Part shown: positions 16,607 through 24,261 of the stretch, in pieces | Layout: every line of letters begins with the position of its first letter | Numbering within the stretch: position 1 is the first letter of the stretch | Origin: Verrucomicrobiota bacterium | Lineage (GTDB): Bacteria; Verrucomicrobiota; Verrucomicrobiia; Opitutales; Opitutaceae | Reading direction: 5' to 3' | NCBI GenBank assembly: GCA_023416735.1 | Contig: JAEZGX010000026.1 | Location: 156,111 to 220,110, forward strand | DNA: 64,000 bases | Made by a program: the position numbers and the translations under genes | Notes under the pieces: generated by a model | Databases searched by the model: none | The model's input: the letters and a program-made list of their open reading frames with translations, nothing else | What the model was told of the DNA's origin: nothing

Positions 16607-16661
16607 ACACGGATGCGATCGAACGGGAGTGAACCACGAATGCACACGAACGGGCACGAAA
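16595..16661. repeat. ACCACGAA-type dispersed repeat, two direct units
   Basis: Two related units, AACCACGGATGAACACGG and AACCACGAATGCACACGAA, occur in tandem. They span the 3' end of the hybrid kinase gene; the repeat supplies its stop codon. A GC-rich hairpin (GCCCGCCG/CGGCGGGC) follows at about 16672-16691. Confidence 0.75.
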
Positions 16662-16698
16662 GTGCCGGAACAGCCCGCCGGGGCGGCGGGCTCCACCT

Positions 16699-17778
16699 AT
16701 GAGTGAGACGATTTTGATTGTGGACGATACGCCGGCGAACTTGGGGGTGTTGGTGGAGACGCTCGGGGCGGCGGGGTATCAGTTGATGGTGGCGGAGGAT
16801 GGCGAGGAGGCGTTGGCGCAGACGGAGCAGACGCGTCCGGATTTGATTTTGTTGGATGTGATGATGCCGGGCATCGATGGGTTCGAGACGTGCCGGCGGT
16901 TGAAGCAGCGCGAGCAGACGCGGGACGTGCCGGTGCTCTTCATGACGGCGTTGAGCGAGACGGCGGACAAGGTGAAGGCGTTTGCGGCGGGCGGTGTGGA
17001 TTACATCACGAAGCCGATCGAGCATGAGGAGGCGCTGGCGCGCGTGCGGACGCATTTGACGCTGCGGAGATTGAGGCGGGAGCTGGAGGAGCAGCTGACG
17101 TTGAGGGATCGGTTCATGCAGATCGCGGGGCACGATCTGCGAAATCCGCTGTGCTTGATTCTGATGTCGGGCGCACTGGCGCGGCGGGAGAAAGGAGTGC
17201 CGCCGAAAGTGCTGCAGTGTTTGGACAACATTGCGGATTCGACGATGCAGATGCGGCGGATCATCGACACCTTTCTCGAGCTGCGTGGCTCCGGCGAGAG
17301 CAGTGCGACGGGGCGCGCGGATTTGCGGCTGATCGCGACGGCGGCGGTGCGGCAGCAGTCGCTCGCAGCGGAGCAGAAAGGGATCGCGTTGATGTGCGAG
17401 GAGGACGAACGGGAATTGCCGGCGGCGGCGTGCGACGGGGGTTTGGCGTATCAGGCGTTTGCGAACTATGTGAGCAATGCGCTGAAGTTCACGCGAAGGG
17501 GCGGTTGGGTGCGCGTGAAGGTGGGCGTGTCGGCGGCAGGGACGATGTTGCGCGCGGAGGTGGCGGACAGCGGGCCGGGCGTGGCGGAGGAGGAGCGAGA
17601 GAAATTGTTTCGGGAACGCGGCGGCGTGTCGGTGAAACCGACGGACGGCGAGGAGTCGCACGGCGTGGGGCTTTCGATCGTGAAGCATTTGATCGAGTCG
17701 CAGTGCGGAATCGTGGGGGCGGATTTTCCGGCGGAAGGCGGAAGTGTGTTTTGGTTCGAGGTGCCGGTGGTGGGGTGA
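16699..17778 (+). CDS. Receiver-histidine kinase fusion
   Basis: 359 residues. An N-terminal receiver domain with Asp53 (LILLDVMMPGIDG) and the conserved Lys (YITKPIEHEEALARV) is joined by a coiled helix (RRLRRELEEQLTLRDRFM) to a kinase core: His145 (IAGHDLRNPL), N box (YVSNALKFTRRGG), G1 box (DSGPGVAEEE) and G2 (SHGVGLSIVKHLIE). This arrangement lets the receiver gate the kinase, often as an intermediate in a phosphorelay. The neighbouring hybrid kinase is a plausible donor. It ends 47 bases before a long inverted repeat. Confidence 0.92.
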   Translation: MSETILIVDDTPANLGVLVETLGAAGYQLMVAEDGEEALAQTEQTRPDLILLDVMMPGIDGFETCRRLKQREQTRDVPVLFMTALSETADKVKAFAAGGVDYITKPIEHEEALARVRTHLTLRRLRRELEEQLTLRDRFMQIAGHDLRNPLCLILMSGALARREKGVPPKVLQCLDNIADSTMQMRRIIDTFLELRGSGESSATGRADLRLIATAAVRQQSLAAEQKGIALMCEEDERELPAAACDGGLAYQAFANYVSNALKFTRRGGWVRVKVGVSAAGTMLRAEVADSGPGVAEEEREKLFRERGGVSVKPTDGEESHGVGLSIVKHLIESQCGIVGADFPAEGGSVFWFEVPVVG

Positions 17779-17824
17779 GGTATCGGCGGGAGGCGGGCGT
17801 TTGATCCTATCTTCTTATCCGGTT

Positions 17825-17900
17825 CGTGCTCTGATCGTAATCGTGATCGTGATCCCCCACTCGCTTGCGATCACGATCACGAATTACGATCAAGAGCACG
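17825..17900. repeat. Long imperfect inverted repeat (ATCGTGATCGTGATC type)
   Basis: Arms at 17825-17854 and 17869-17900 are complementary over about 30 bases with two single-base bulges, around a 14-base loop. The core is a repeated GATCGTGATC unit. The transcript would fold into a very stable stem. It separates the receiver-kinase from the next gene. Confidence 0.85.
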
Positions 17901-17971
17901 ATTGAGAGGGGAGAAGCGAAAGCGGACTCGCGCGGCGGGCGGCGGTGGGTAGGTTTTCCGGCGTGGAGACG

Positions 17972-19039
17972 ATGCAGATTCATCATCCGCCCTCGCCGAA
18001 GAAGCCGAGTTATCCGGTGCGAAGCGGGTTGCGCGGGTATTTGCGGCGGTATCGGCGGGAGCGGGAGTTGCCGGTGAGTTACGAGCGGCTGCTGGGTTTC
18101 ATCGAGGCGGTGCCGATCAACGACGCGCGCGGAAAGCCGACGCTGTGGGACAGCGTGATCTATCACGTGGAGGAGATGACGGAGCTCTATGAGGGCCTGA
18201 AGCGGATTTATGCGCTGCTGCGGGTGGACGGCGATTTGTCGGTGATGCAGCACCTCTATGTCGATCGGGTGGACTTCTGCGGCTTCGGAAATTCGAAGCC
18301 GTTTCGTATCCGGATCGTGAATGCGTTTAACGACAATCAGGACTATTTCTATGTGAAGAAGGCGGATGCTTCACGGGTGTATGGATTGGAACTGGAGCAT
18401 TTGTTGTCGCCCAACCGGCTGAACTATTTCACGTCGGCGAATACGTTGATCGAAGAGCACATCGTGGGCGTGCCGGGCGACATGTTCATCGCGAATCATC
18501 TGAATGCGGGGCAGGTCAAACCGATCCGGATCGCGAAGGAGCTGGTGAAGTTCAACGAGCGGTGCTTCGTGCGTCTGTTGGGGGATATGCGCTCGTATAA
18601 TTTCGTGGCGGTGATGACGCCGGATTTCGAGGAGGCGCAGCTGCGGATTCGAGCGATGGATTTCGACCAGCAGTCTTACAGCGGGCGGAAGAATTTTTAT
18701 TTGCCGCAGTTCTTTTTGGACAATGCGGCGCTGGCGCAGTTTTGCATCAGCCATCTCAATCCCGAGACGGCGTGGCAGTATCAGCGGGAGGAGCACGCGT
18801 TGATGTTGCAGCGCGCGGGGATCATTGCGGATCGGCTGATTTATCTACTCGAGGAGATGGCGCGGGATCCGATCGCGCCGATGGAGAAAGTGTATGAGCT
18901 GCGCGCGAGTTTGGCGGAGCATTTCGGGCGCGAGAGCTATCTGAAATGCGAGTCGATGGGCGCGCTGGTGCGGGAGAATCTGGAATCGATTCGGCGGCAG
19001 ATTGGAAGGCCGCCATTGCGGGTGGAGTTGGTGCGGTAG
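17972..19039 (+). CDS. Conserved hypothetical protein
   Basis: 355 residues, soluble, no signal peptide or membrane span. I do not recognise a domain. Notable segments: RGYLRRYRRERELPVSYERL near the N-terminus, FGNSKPFRIRIVNAFNDNQDYFYVKKAD, NHLNAGQVKPIRIAKELVKFNERCF, and a helical C-terminus. The ATG at 17972 has GTGGAG about 10 bases upstream; an in-frame GTG at 17945 is possible. It follows two histidine kinases on the same strand but is separated from them by a long hairpin repeat, so co-transcription is uncertain. It converges on the NIPSNAP gene. Confidence 0.7.
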   Translation: MQIHHPPSPKKPSYPVRSGLRGYLRRYRRERELPVSYERLLGFIEAVPINDARGKPTLWDSVIYHVEEMTELYEGLKRIYALLRVDGDLSVMQHLYVDRVDFCGFGNSKPFRIRIVNAFNDNQDYFYVKKADASRVYGLELEHLLSPNRLNYFTSANTLIEEHIVGVPGDMFIANHLNAGQVKPIRIAKELVKFNERCFVRLLGDMRSYNFVAVMTPDFEEAQLRIRAMDFDQQSYSGRKNFYLPQFFLDNAALAQFCISHLNPETAWQYQREEHALMLQRAGIIADRLIYLLEEMARDPIAPMEKVYELRASLAEHFGRESYLKCESMGALVRENLESIRRQIGRPPLRVELVR

Positions 19040-19072
19040 AGCGAGGGCGGTTTGGAAGCGAGCGGCGGGGAC

Positions 19073-19094
19073 GGCGGGGTCGGGAGACCCCGCC
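19073..19094. terminator. Bidirectional hairpin between convergent genes (second copy)
   Basis: The same 22-base hairpin as at 3702-3723 (stem GCGGGGTC/GACCCCGC, loop GGGA), again in the short gap between two convergent genes. The flanking bases are also shared on both sides (GGCGG before, CCTACA after). Confidence 0.7.
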
Positions 19095-19102
19095 CTACAA
19101 GG

Positions 19103-19876
19103 TTATTTGGTGGCGGAGAAGTCGGTGGGGAGGAGGAAGACCGACACGACCTTCGAGGCCAGCGGACCGTCGACTTCGGTGTCGGCTTTCATCTTCACCC
19201 ATTCGGGGTCGGTGCGGAAGGACTGCCAGGATTTTTCGGCGGCGGCGCGGGACTCGTGCGCCATGATGTAGATCAGGGTGTTCGCGGCACCTTTGTCGGA
19301 GTCGATCGGATGGAAGTAGCCGAATTCCTGCATGCCGGCTTTTTTGAAAAGATCGGTTTCGCCGCCGCCGAAGCGGGCGTCGAGCGCGGCGAGTTTGTTT
19401 TCCGGCGTCGTGTAGGTGCGGAGTTCGAAGACGCGAGGCTGGGCGCTGGTGCTCGAGGCGATGACGGGCGAGTAATCGGTGGCGGTGAGGAAGATCGATT
19501 CGACCTTGGCGACGATCTTGCCGTTGATTTCGGACGCGTCGCGCGCGGCGTGCCAGGCGGGATCGGCGAGGAAGGCGGCCCACGAGGCTTTGGCGGCGTC
19601 GCGGTTGGGGTAAGCGAGGAGATAAACGATCTTGTCGGCGGAGCCGTCTTTTTCGTCGGCGGGCGTCCAGTAGGCGATGTTGGTCATGCCGTGTTTTTCG
19701 AAGAGCGCGCACGTGTGCTCGCGGAAGCGGGCGAGCAGGTTGGGCAGTTTGCCTGGAGGCGAGGTGTAGGTGCGGAGTTCGAAGACGCGGGTGTCGGCAG
19801 GGGCGGCGGTCATGAAGCTGGTCGGAAGGATCGCGGCGAGCGTGAGGAAGGCCGCGAGGAGAAGGCGGTGGGGCAT
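19103..19876 (-). CDS. Secreted protein with two NIPSNAP domains
   Basis: 257 residues. Signal peptide MPHRLLLAAFLTLAAILPTSFMTAAPA. Two tandem NIPSNAP/dimeric alpha-beta-barrel domains follow, each beginning with RVFELRTYT (residues about 30 and 148) and containing a LLARFREHT or LDARFGGGE helix and a W-rich AKASWAAFLADPAWH or AEKSWQSFRTDPEW segment. The fold is related to EthD and antibiotic monooxygenase-like barrels. Substrate and function are unknown. The pair of domains may form one internal pseudo-dimer. Confidence 0.88.
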   Translation of the reverse strand: MPHRLLLAAFLTLAAILPTSFMTAAPADTRVFELRTYTSPPGKLPNLLARFREHTCALFEKHGMTNIAYWTPADEKDGSADKIVYLLAYPNRDAAKASWAAFLADPAWHAARDASEINGKIVAKVESIFLTATDYSPVIASSTSAQPRVFELRTYTTPENKLAALDARFGGGETDLFKKAGMQEFGYFHPIDSDKGAANTLIYIMAHESRAAAEKSWQSFRTDPEWVKMKADTEVDGPLASKVVSVFLLPTDFSATK

Positions 19877-19970
19877 GGTGGTGAGGGTTGACGAGGCGTG
19901 GGGATGGAGGATGCGGAGAGTCCGTGCATCACTCGAGCGTTGCCGCTGGCAAGCGCATCGCGGCGCACAC

Positions 19971-19999
19971 TGGATTCTTCGCTTCCCGCAGAATGACAG
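19971..19999. repeat. GGATTCTTCGCTTC dispersed repeat, copy 1
   Basis: A 29-base intergenic stretch starting TGGATTCTTCGCTTC and ending GAATGACAG. It matches another intergenic copy at 39058-39086 at all but a few central positions, which suggests a small dispersed element. Confidence 0.6.
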
Positions 20000-20006
20000 G
20001 AGGGGG

Positions 20007-20327
20007 TCAGGCGGGAGCCCAGGCGCCGACGTGGGCGACTTCTTCCTGTTCGGCTTCTTCGGCGGGGAGTTCTTCGAGCGGTGCGAAACGTTCCGAGGAG
20101 AAACCGAGCTCTTGTTTGCCTTGGTGGAACGGGTCGGGCGGGTTTTTCAGTTCTTCGAGGAGGAGGCCGACGGTGGCGGAATCGCCGCCGCGGACGATTT
20201 TTTCACGGCCGAGAAAGACCTCGCGGATGGTGTAGACGTCGCCTTTGACCGGCAGCTGTTTGTAGAGTGCCAGGATGACGGGCGTGAAGGTGTCGTTAAT
20301 GCAGACGACTTTCTGTCCTTTGACCAT
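20007..20327 (-). CDS. Small conserved hypothetical protein
   Basis: 106 residues. The N-terminal half (MVKGQKVVCINDTFTPVILALYKQLPVKGDVYTIREV) resembles a small SH3-like beta barrel; the C-terminus is strongly acidic (EELPAEEAEQEEVAHVG). The annotated frame ends beside a dispersed repeat. No family name can be given. It is one of two short minus-strand genes here and may share a transcript with the DUF5069 gene upstream. Confidence 0.55.
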   Translation of the reverse strand: MVKGQKVVCINDTFTPVILALYKQLPVKGDVYTIREVFLGREKIVRGGDSATVGLLLEELKNPPDPFHQGKQELGFSSERFAPLEELPAEEAEQEEVAHVGAWAPA

Positions 20328-20416
20328 GGAACGGAGGATTGAATCACAGCGACCGCGAAGGTCACGGAGAGAGTGGCGAAAGATGGGAGGTTTTCAAATG
20401 GGGCGCGGGAGTCCCG

Positions 20417-20878
20417 TCACTCGATGCGGCCCTCGTCGAAGTCGATGAGGTCGGGAACGCTGATGATCTCACTGGCGCGATCTTCGCAACCCATGGCAAT
20501 AAGGGCTTTGCGGATAAAATCGCGACCGGCGTCGGTCATGCCTTTTTGCGCGAGCTCGCGATTCCATTTGGGGGCGCGGACATCGGTCGGGAGGAGCGTT
20601 TTTAGCTTCTCGTCGATTTCGGCGTCGGTGGCGGATTCGTGAACGATCTGTTCGACGGCGTTCGGATCGATGCCGAGGTGAAGGCAGAGGAAGCGGTCGA
20701 TGCCGCGCTTGTAGTTTTTCGCGTAGCTGGGCGGGAGCGCGCCGTGCTCTTTCACGTAGCGGCATTTGGCGAGGAAACGGGGAAGGTAAAGCAAGCCGGT
20801 GGCGCGGTGAGCTTCGTAGGGCGAAGGGAGGCAGGTGAGGACGTCGCCGGATGAGCCGGGAATGGGACGCGAAGGCAT
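20417..20878 (-). CDS. DUF5069 domain protein
   Basis: 153 residues. It fits the DUF5069 family as I recall it: LLYLPRFLAKCRYVKEHGALP at the N-terminus, a GIDRFLCLHLGIDPNAVEQIV centre and ESATDAEIDEKLKTLL. Soluble, no known activity. The ATG at 20878 is preferred; the open frame continues upstream through low-complexity sequence. It is divergent from the cytochrome/sugar dehydrogenase gene. Confidence 0.7.
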   Translation of the reverse strand: MPSRPIPGSSGDVLTCLPSPYEAHRATGLLYLPRFLAKCRYVKEHGALPPSYAKNYKRGIDRFLCLHLGIDPNAVEQIVHESATDAEIDEKLKTLLPTDVRAPKWNRELAQKGMTDAGRDFIRKALIAMGCEDRASEIISVPDLIDFDEGRIE

Positions 20879-20982
20879 GGGGGAGTGTTTTGGGGGTGCG
20901 GACGGTGCGTCAATCGCGCGCGGAGTCGAGGAACGGGCGGGCGAGGCTCCGGTCGGTTGCGCCGCCCGGAAGGGATTCAACT

Positions 20983-22425
20983 ATGAGCTGGTTTTATCGA
21001 AGTGTGATGTTGTGCGTGGCGAGCGGGTTGAGCGTGGCGGAGCTGCGCGCGGCGAAAGCGGTGGAGGGCACGCGGGAGGTTGGCCAGATTTATGCGGAGT
21101 TTTGCAGTGGGTGTCATGGGGATGACCTCGCGGGCGGAAAGGCGGGGAGCCTGATCGATGCGAAGTGGGAACACGGCGCGGATGACGACCAACTGGCGCG
21201 CAGCATTTTGGACGGATATCCGGCCGAAGGCATGCCGGGGTTTCGGGGGGCGATCAAGGATGCGGAAGTGCTGGCCCTGGTGGCGTATATCCGGGAAGTG
21301 GCGACGCGGGAGGTGGACCCGCAGCCGGCGGAGGAAGCGTTGCTGCCGCGCGGGGTGCTAAAGAGCGAGGAGCATGCGTTTCGGCTCGAGGTGGTGGCGG
21401 AAGGATTCGATGTGCCGTGGTCGCTGACGTTTTTGCCGGAGGGGAGGATGCTGGTGACGGAGCGCGTGGGGCGGTTGCGCGTGATCGAGAACGGACGGTT
21501 GAAAGACGAGCCGGTGCGAGGATTGCCGGAGTCAATCCTGGTGCGCGATGAGGCGGGGTTGATGTCGGTGGTAGCGCACCCCGAGTATGCGGAGAACGGA
21601 TGGATTTATCTGTCGTTCAGCGATCACGGGCCGAATGAGACGGCGATGACGAAGGTGATTCGCGGGCGGTTGCGGGATGGAGCGTTGGTCGGTCAGGAGA
21701 ACGTGTTCGCGATTCCGCCGAGCGACTACCAGCAGAGCAGCGTGTTGTTTGGAGGGCGGCTGGCGTTTCATGATGAGTATTTGTTCATCAGCGTGGGCGA
21801 ACGCGGAATGGAGGAGTTCACCACGGGAGCGGCGCAGGATTTGGCGGTGCCGAATGGGAAGATTCATCGCGTGTATCACGACGGCAGTGTGCCGCCGGAT
21901 AATCCGTTTGCGAGGCAGCCGGGGAAGTTTGGTTCGATCTGGGCGTATGGCGTGCGGAATCCGCAGGGACTCGCGATCAACGAGGCGGGCGAGGTGTGGG
22001 AGACGGAGCACGGCCCGCGGGGCGGCGATGAGTTAAACCGGATCGAGCGCGGGAAGAATTATGGATGGCCGGTCGTGACGCGCGGGATGAATTACAATGG
22101 GACGCCGGTGTCGGAGAAGAAGGAGGCGGAAGGCATGGAGAATCCAGTGATCGACTGGACGCCGTCGATTGCGGCGAGCCAGATCGAGTTTTATCGCGGC
22201 GACAAATTTCCGCGGTGGAAAGGACAGTTGTTCGTGGGATCGCTGGCGCAGCAGAAGTTCCTGCGCGTGGTGGTGGAAGGCACGCGAGTCGTGCACTACG
22301 AGGAAGTGTTCCAGCGCCTCGGGCGTATCCGCGATATCAAGACGGGGCCGGACGGGATGATTTACCTGGCGATCGAGCGGATCGGGAAGCTGGGGATGAT
22401 TGTGCGGATGGTGCCGGCGGATTAG
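20983..22425 (+). CDS. Cytochrome c - aldose sugar dehydrogenase fusion (PQQ-type)
   Basis: 480 residues. The N-terminal region carries a signal-like segment, then a c-type cytochrome with one haem site, CSGCH (Cys41, Cys44, His45). From about residue 125 a six-bladed beta-propeller of the soluble PQQ aldose sugar/sorbosone dehydrogenase family follows (VPWSLTFLPEGRMLVTER, GLMSVVAHP, ISVGERG, WAYGVRNPQGLAI, ETEHGPRGGDELNRI, DIKTGPDGMIYLAIE). It should oxidise sugars in the periplasm and pass electrons through its own haem. The cofactor is inferred from the family; PQQ genes are not in the window. It overlaps the next gene's end by four bases, tail to tail. Confidence 0.87.
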   Translation: MSWFYRSVMLCVASGLSVAELRAAKAVEGTREVGQIYAEFCSGCHGDDLAGGKAGSLIDAKWEHGADDDQLARSILDGYPAEGMPGFRGAIKDAEVLALVAYIREVATREVDPQPAEEALLPRGVLKSEEHAFRLEVVAEGFDVPWSLTFLPEGRMLVTERVGRLRVIENGRLKDEPVRGLPESILVRDEAGLMSVVAHPEYAENGWIYLSFSDHGPNETAMTKVIRGRLRDGALVGQENVFAIPPSDYQQSSVLFGGRLAFHDEYLFISVGERGMEEFTTGAAQDLAVPNGKIHRVYHDGSVPPDNPFARQPGKFGSIWAYGVRNPQGLAINEAGEVWETEHGPRGGDELNRIERGKNYGWPVVTRGMNYNGTPVSEKKEAEGMENPVIDWTPSIAASQIEFYRGDKFPRWKGQLFVGSLAQQKFLRVVVEGTRVVHYEEVFQRLGRIRDIKTGPDGMIYLAIERIGKLGMIVRMVPAD

Positions 22426-22832
22426 CGGAGGGCGAGGATGCTGAAGGCGACGGCGTAGATGGCGCATTCGACGTGCAGCAGCGCGAAGCCGAAACGCCAG
22501 AAAGGGCGATGAAGCTCGGGCCAGACGCGAAGCCAGGGAAGGACGACGAGCCGTCCGCCCCACCACAATGCGATCGCGGCGCAGAGCAGACGTGAAGCGG
22601 TGCTGCCTTCGATTAAAATGGGAGCGAACGCGAGGCATACGACTCCGAAGAATGCGATGACGGCCCCGATGAAGAAGTTTTGGGCGACGGCGAAGCGGCG
22701 ATGCACGAGAGGAAGCCGGGCGAGGTTTTGGTCCCAGTTCGGCGGGACCGGGGTAAACCAAGCGGCGACCAAGGTGATGAAGTGGAATACGCCGGCCAGG
22801 CGGATGCCGAGGAGCCAGAGCGAGTCGGACAT
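22422..22832 (-). CDS. Integral membrane protein, unknown
   Basis: 136 residues with four predicted hydrophobic spans (LWLLGIRLAGVFHFITLVAAW, FFIGAVIAFFGVVCLAFAP, LLCAAIALWWGGRLVVLPW, FGFALLHVECAIYAVAFSI). I chose ATG 22832 because the upstream in-frame start adds an unconserved leader. It resembles small conserved membrane proteins of unknown role. Convergent with the sugar dehydrogenase gene, with overlapping stop regions. Confidence 0.65.
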   Translation of the reverse strand: MSDSLWLLGIRLAGVFHFITLVAAWFTPVPPNWDQNLARLPLVHRRFAVAQNFFIGAVIAFFGVVCLAFAPILIEGSTASRLLCAAIALWWGGRLVVLPWLRVWPELHRPFWRFGFALLHVECAIYAVAFSILALR

Positions 22833-22895
22833 GGCGCAAGCGCAGCGAAACGGCGGCGTGGACGCCAGAGACAAGTGCGCGCCGGAGAGCGCGGA

Positions 22896-24020
22896 TTACC
22901 TTGATACCAAACGCTGGAAGTTCACGTCCGCCGCGAAGATGCCGACGAGGGTGCCGGAGGAATCGTGGAGCGCGGCGGCGATTGTGAAGCAGAAGTCGCC
23001 GGTGGCGCTGGAACGGTAGATGTCGGTCGAAGCGATGCTGCGGTGTTGGAGCGCCTCGCGATACCACGGGCGATCGGACCAGTCGCGACCGAAGCCGGAG
23101 CGGTCGTGAACCACGTCTCCGTTGCGGAAATGAAGGTTGTCGACGATCTGCCGGCCCGCGGCGTCGGTGAGGTATCCGAGTTCGAAATACGGATGCGCGG
23201 GCAGCCAGGATTCGACGGCGCGTTCGAGGCGGGTGCGGCTGCCGATGGCGCCGATGAGCGCGGGAAGAAGCGTTTCGACGGCGGACTGGGCGCGCGTGTG
23301 GGCGTCGAAGCGGAAGCGTCCGACGGTGAGGAGGAGCGATTCGGTCAGCGATTTGATGGAATCGCCGAGGCGGTGGACGGATTGGGCGCTGCCGAGTTGT
23401 TGTTCGGCGGTGCCCGCGATGCTGCGAACCTCGTGGTGGACGGCGGAGACGGTGCAGGTGGCGGACGGGTCGGGAGCGTTAGCCGAATCGGTCGCGACGG
23501 CGGAGACGCGAGCGACGTGGGAGGCGATGTCGCTGATGCGCTCCTCGATGAGGTGGGTGCTTTGGCCGGAGGAGTCGGCGAGGCGTTTCACCTCGTCGAC
23601 CACGACGGAAAACGCGCGCCCGGCGTCACCGGCGCGCGCGGCTTCGATGCTGGCGTTGACGGAAAGGAGGCGGGTGTGATCGGCGATGCGCTCGACGGTT
23701 TTGAGTGCGCCGTGCATTTGGGAGGAAGAGGCGCGAAGTTCGGCGACGGCGGACTCGAGCTCGAGCGCGAGCGCGTCCATGGCGACGGCGGCTTTGGCGG
23801 CGCGGCTGGCCTGATCCTGGGCCATCGCTTCCATCTGGGCGGCGAGGGTGGCGAGTTGCGGGCCGAGGGCGGCGAGGTCGACGGAGGCCTGGGCGATTTT
23901 GGTGAGTTGCGCGGGAGCGGGCTCGCGGACGGGTGATGACGCAGGCGGTGCAATGGAGTCGAGTGCCGGCGAGGCGGTGGAAGGTCGCGGGCGCTTCTTG
24001 GAAAGGAGACTCGAAAGCAT
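22896..24020 (-). CDS. Soluble methyl-accepting chemoreceptor with C-terminal sensor domain
   Basis: 374 residues, no membrane span. An N-terminal coiled coil leads into a short methyl-accepting signalling hairpin (LLSVNASIEAARAGDAGRAFSVVVDEVKRLADSS). The C-terminal 120 residues look like a Cache/PDC-type sensor: YFELGYLTDAAGRQI, then GRDWSDRPWYREAL, STDIYRSSATGDFCFTIAAAL and GTLVGIFAADVNF. It should feed a CheA/CheW pathway from the cytoplasm. The order (signalling module first, sensor last) is the reverse of ordinary chemoreceptors. ATG 24020 is preferred over 24086. Confidence 0.85.
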   Translation of the reverse strand: MLSSLLSKKRPRPSTASPALDSIAPPASSPVREPAPAQLTKIAQASVDLAALGPQLATLAAQMEAMAQDQASRAAKAAVAMDALALELESAVAELRASSSQMHGALKTVERIADHTRLLSVNASIEAARAGDAGRAFSVVVDEVKRLADSSGQSTHLIEERISDIASHVARVSAVATDSANAPDPSATCTVSAVHHEVRSIAGTAEQQLGSAQSVHRLGDSIKSLTESLLLTVGRFRFDAHTRAQSAVETLLPALIGAIGSRTRLERAVESWLPAHPYFELGYLTDAAGRQIVDNLHFRNGDVVHDRSGFGRDWSDRPWYREALQHRSIASTDIYRSSATGDFCFTIAAALHDSSGTLVGIFAADVNFQRLVSR

Positions 24021-24261
24021 GGAGTCTGCGGGGAAGCAGTGTTTGTGCGAGTCGGAGGCGAAGCGGCGAAAAAGTGCGTAGGACACGGAAACGGCTCAAT
24101 CGGCGGACGAAGTGGCCGACGAAGGCTGGCGTTTGGCGTGGCGGGAATTGCGCGATTCTTGCGGAGGAGCGCGTGAGATTTGGCGAGAGCGGGATTTACG
24201 CGTGACGAAGAGAAGCGACGGGCGTAGGTGAGCAGGCACTACCCCACTCCACCGCGCGATC

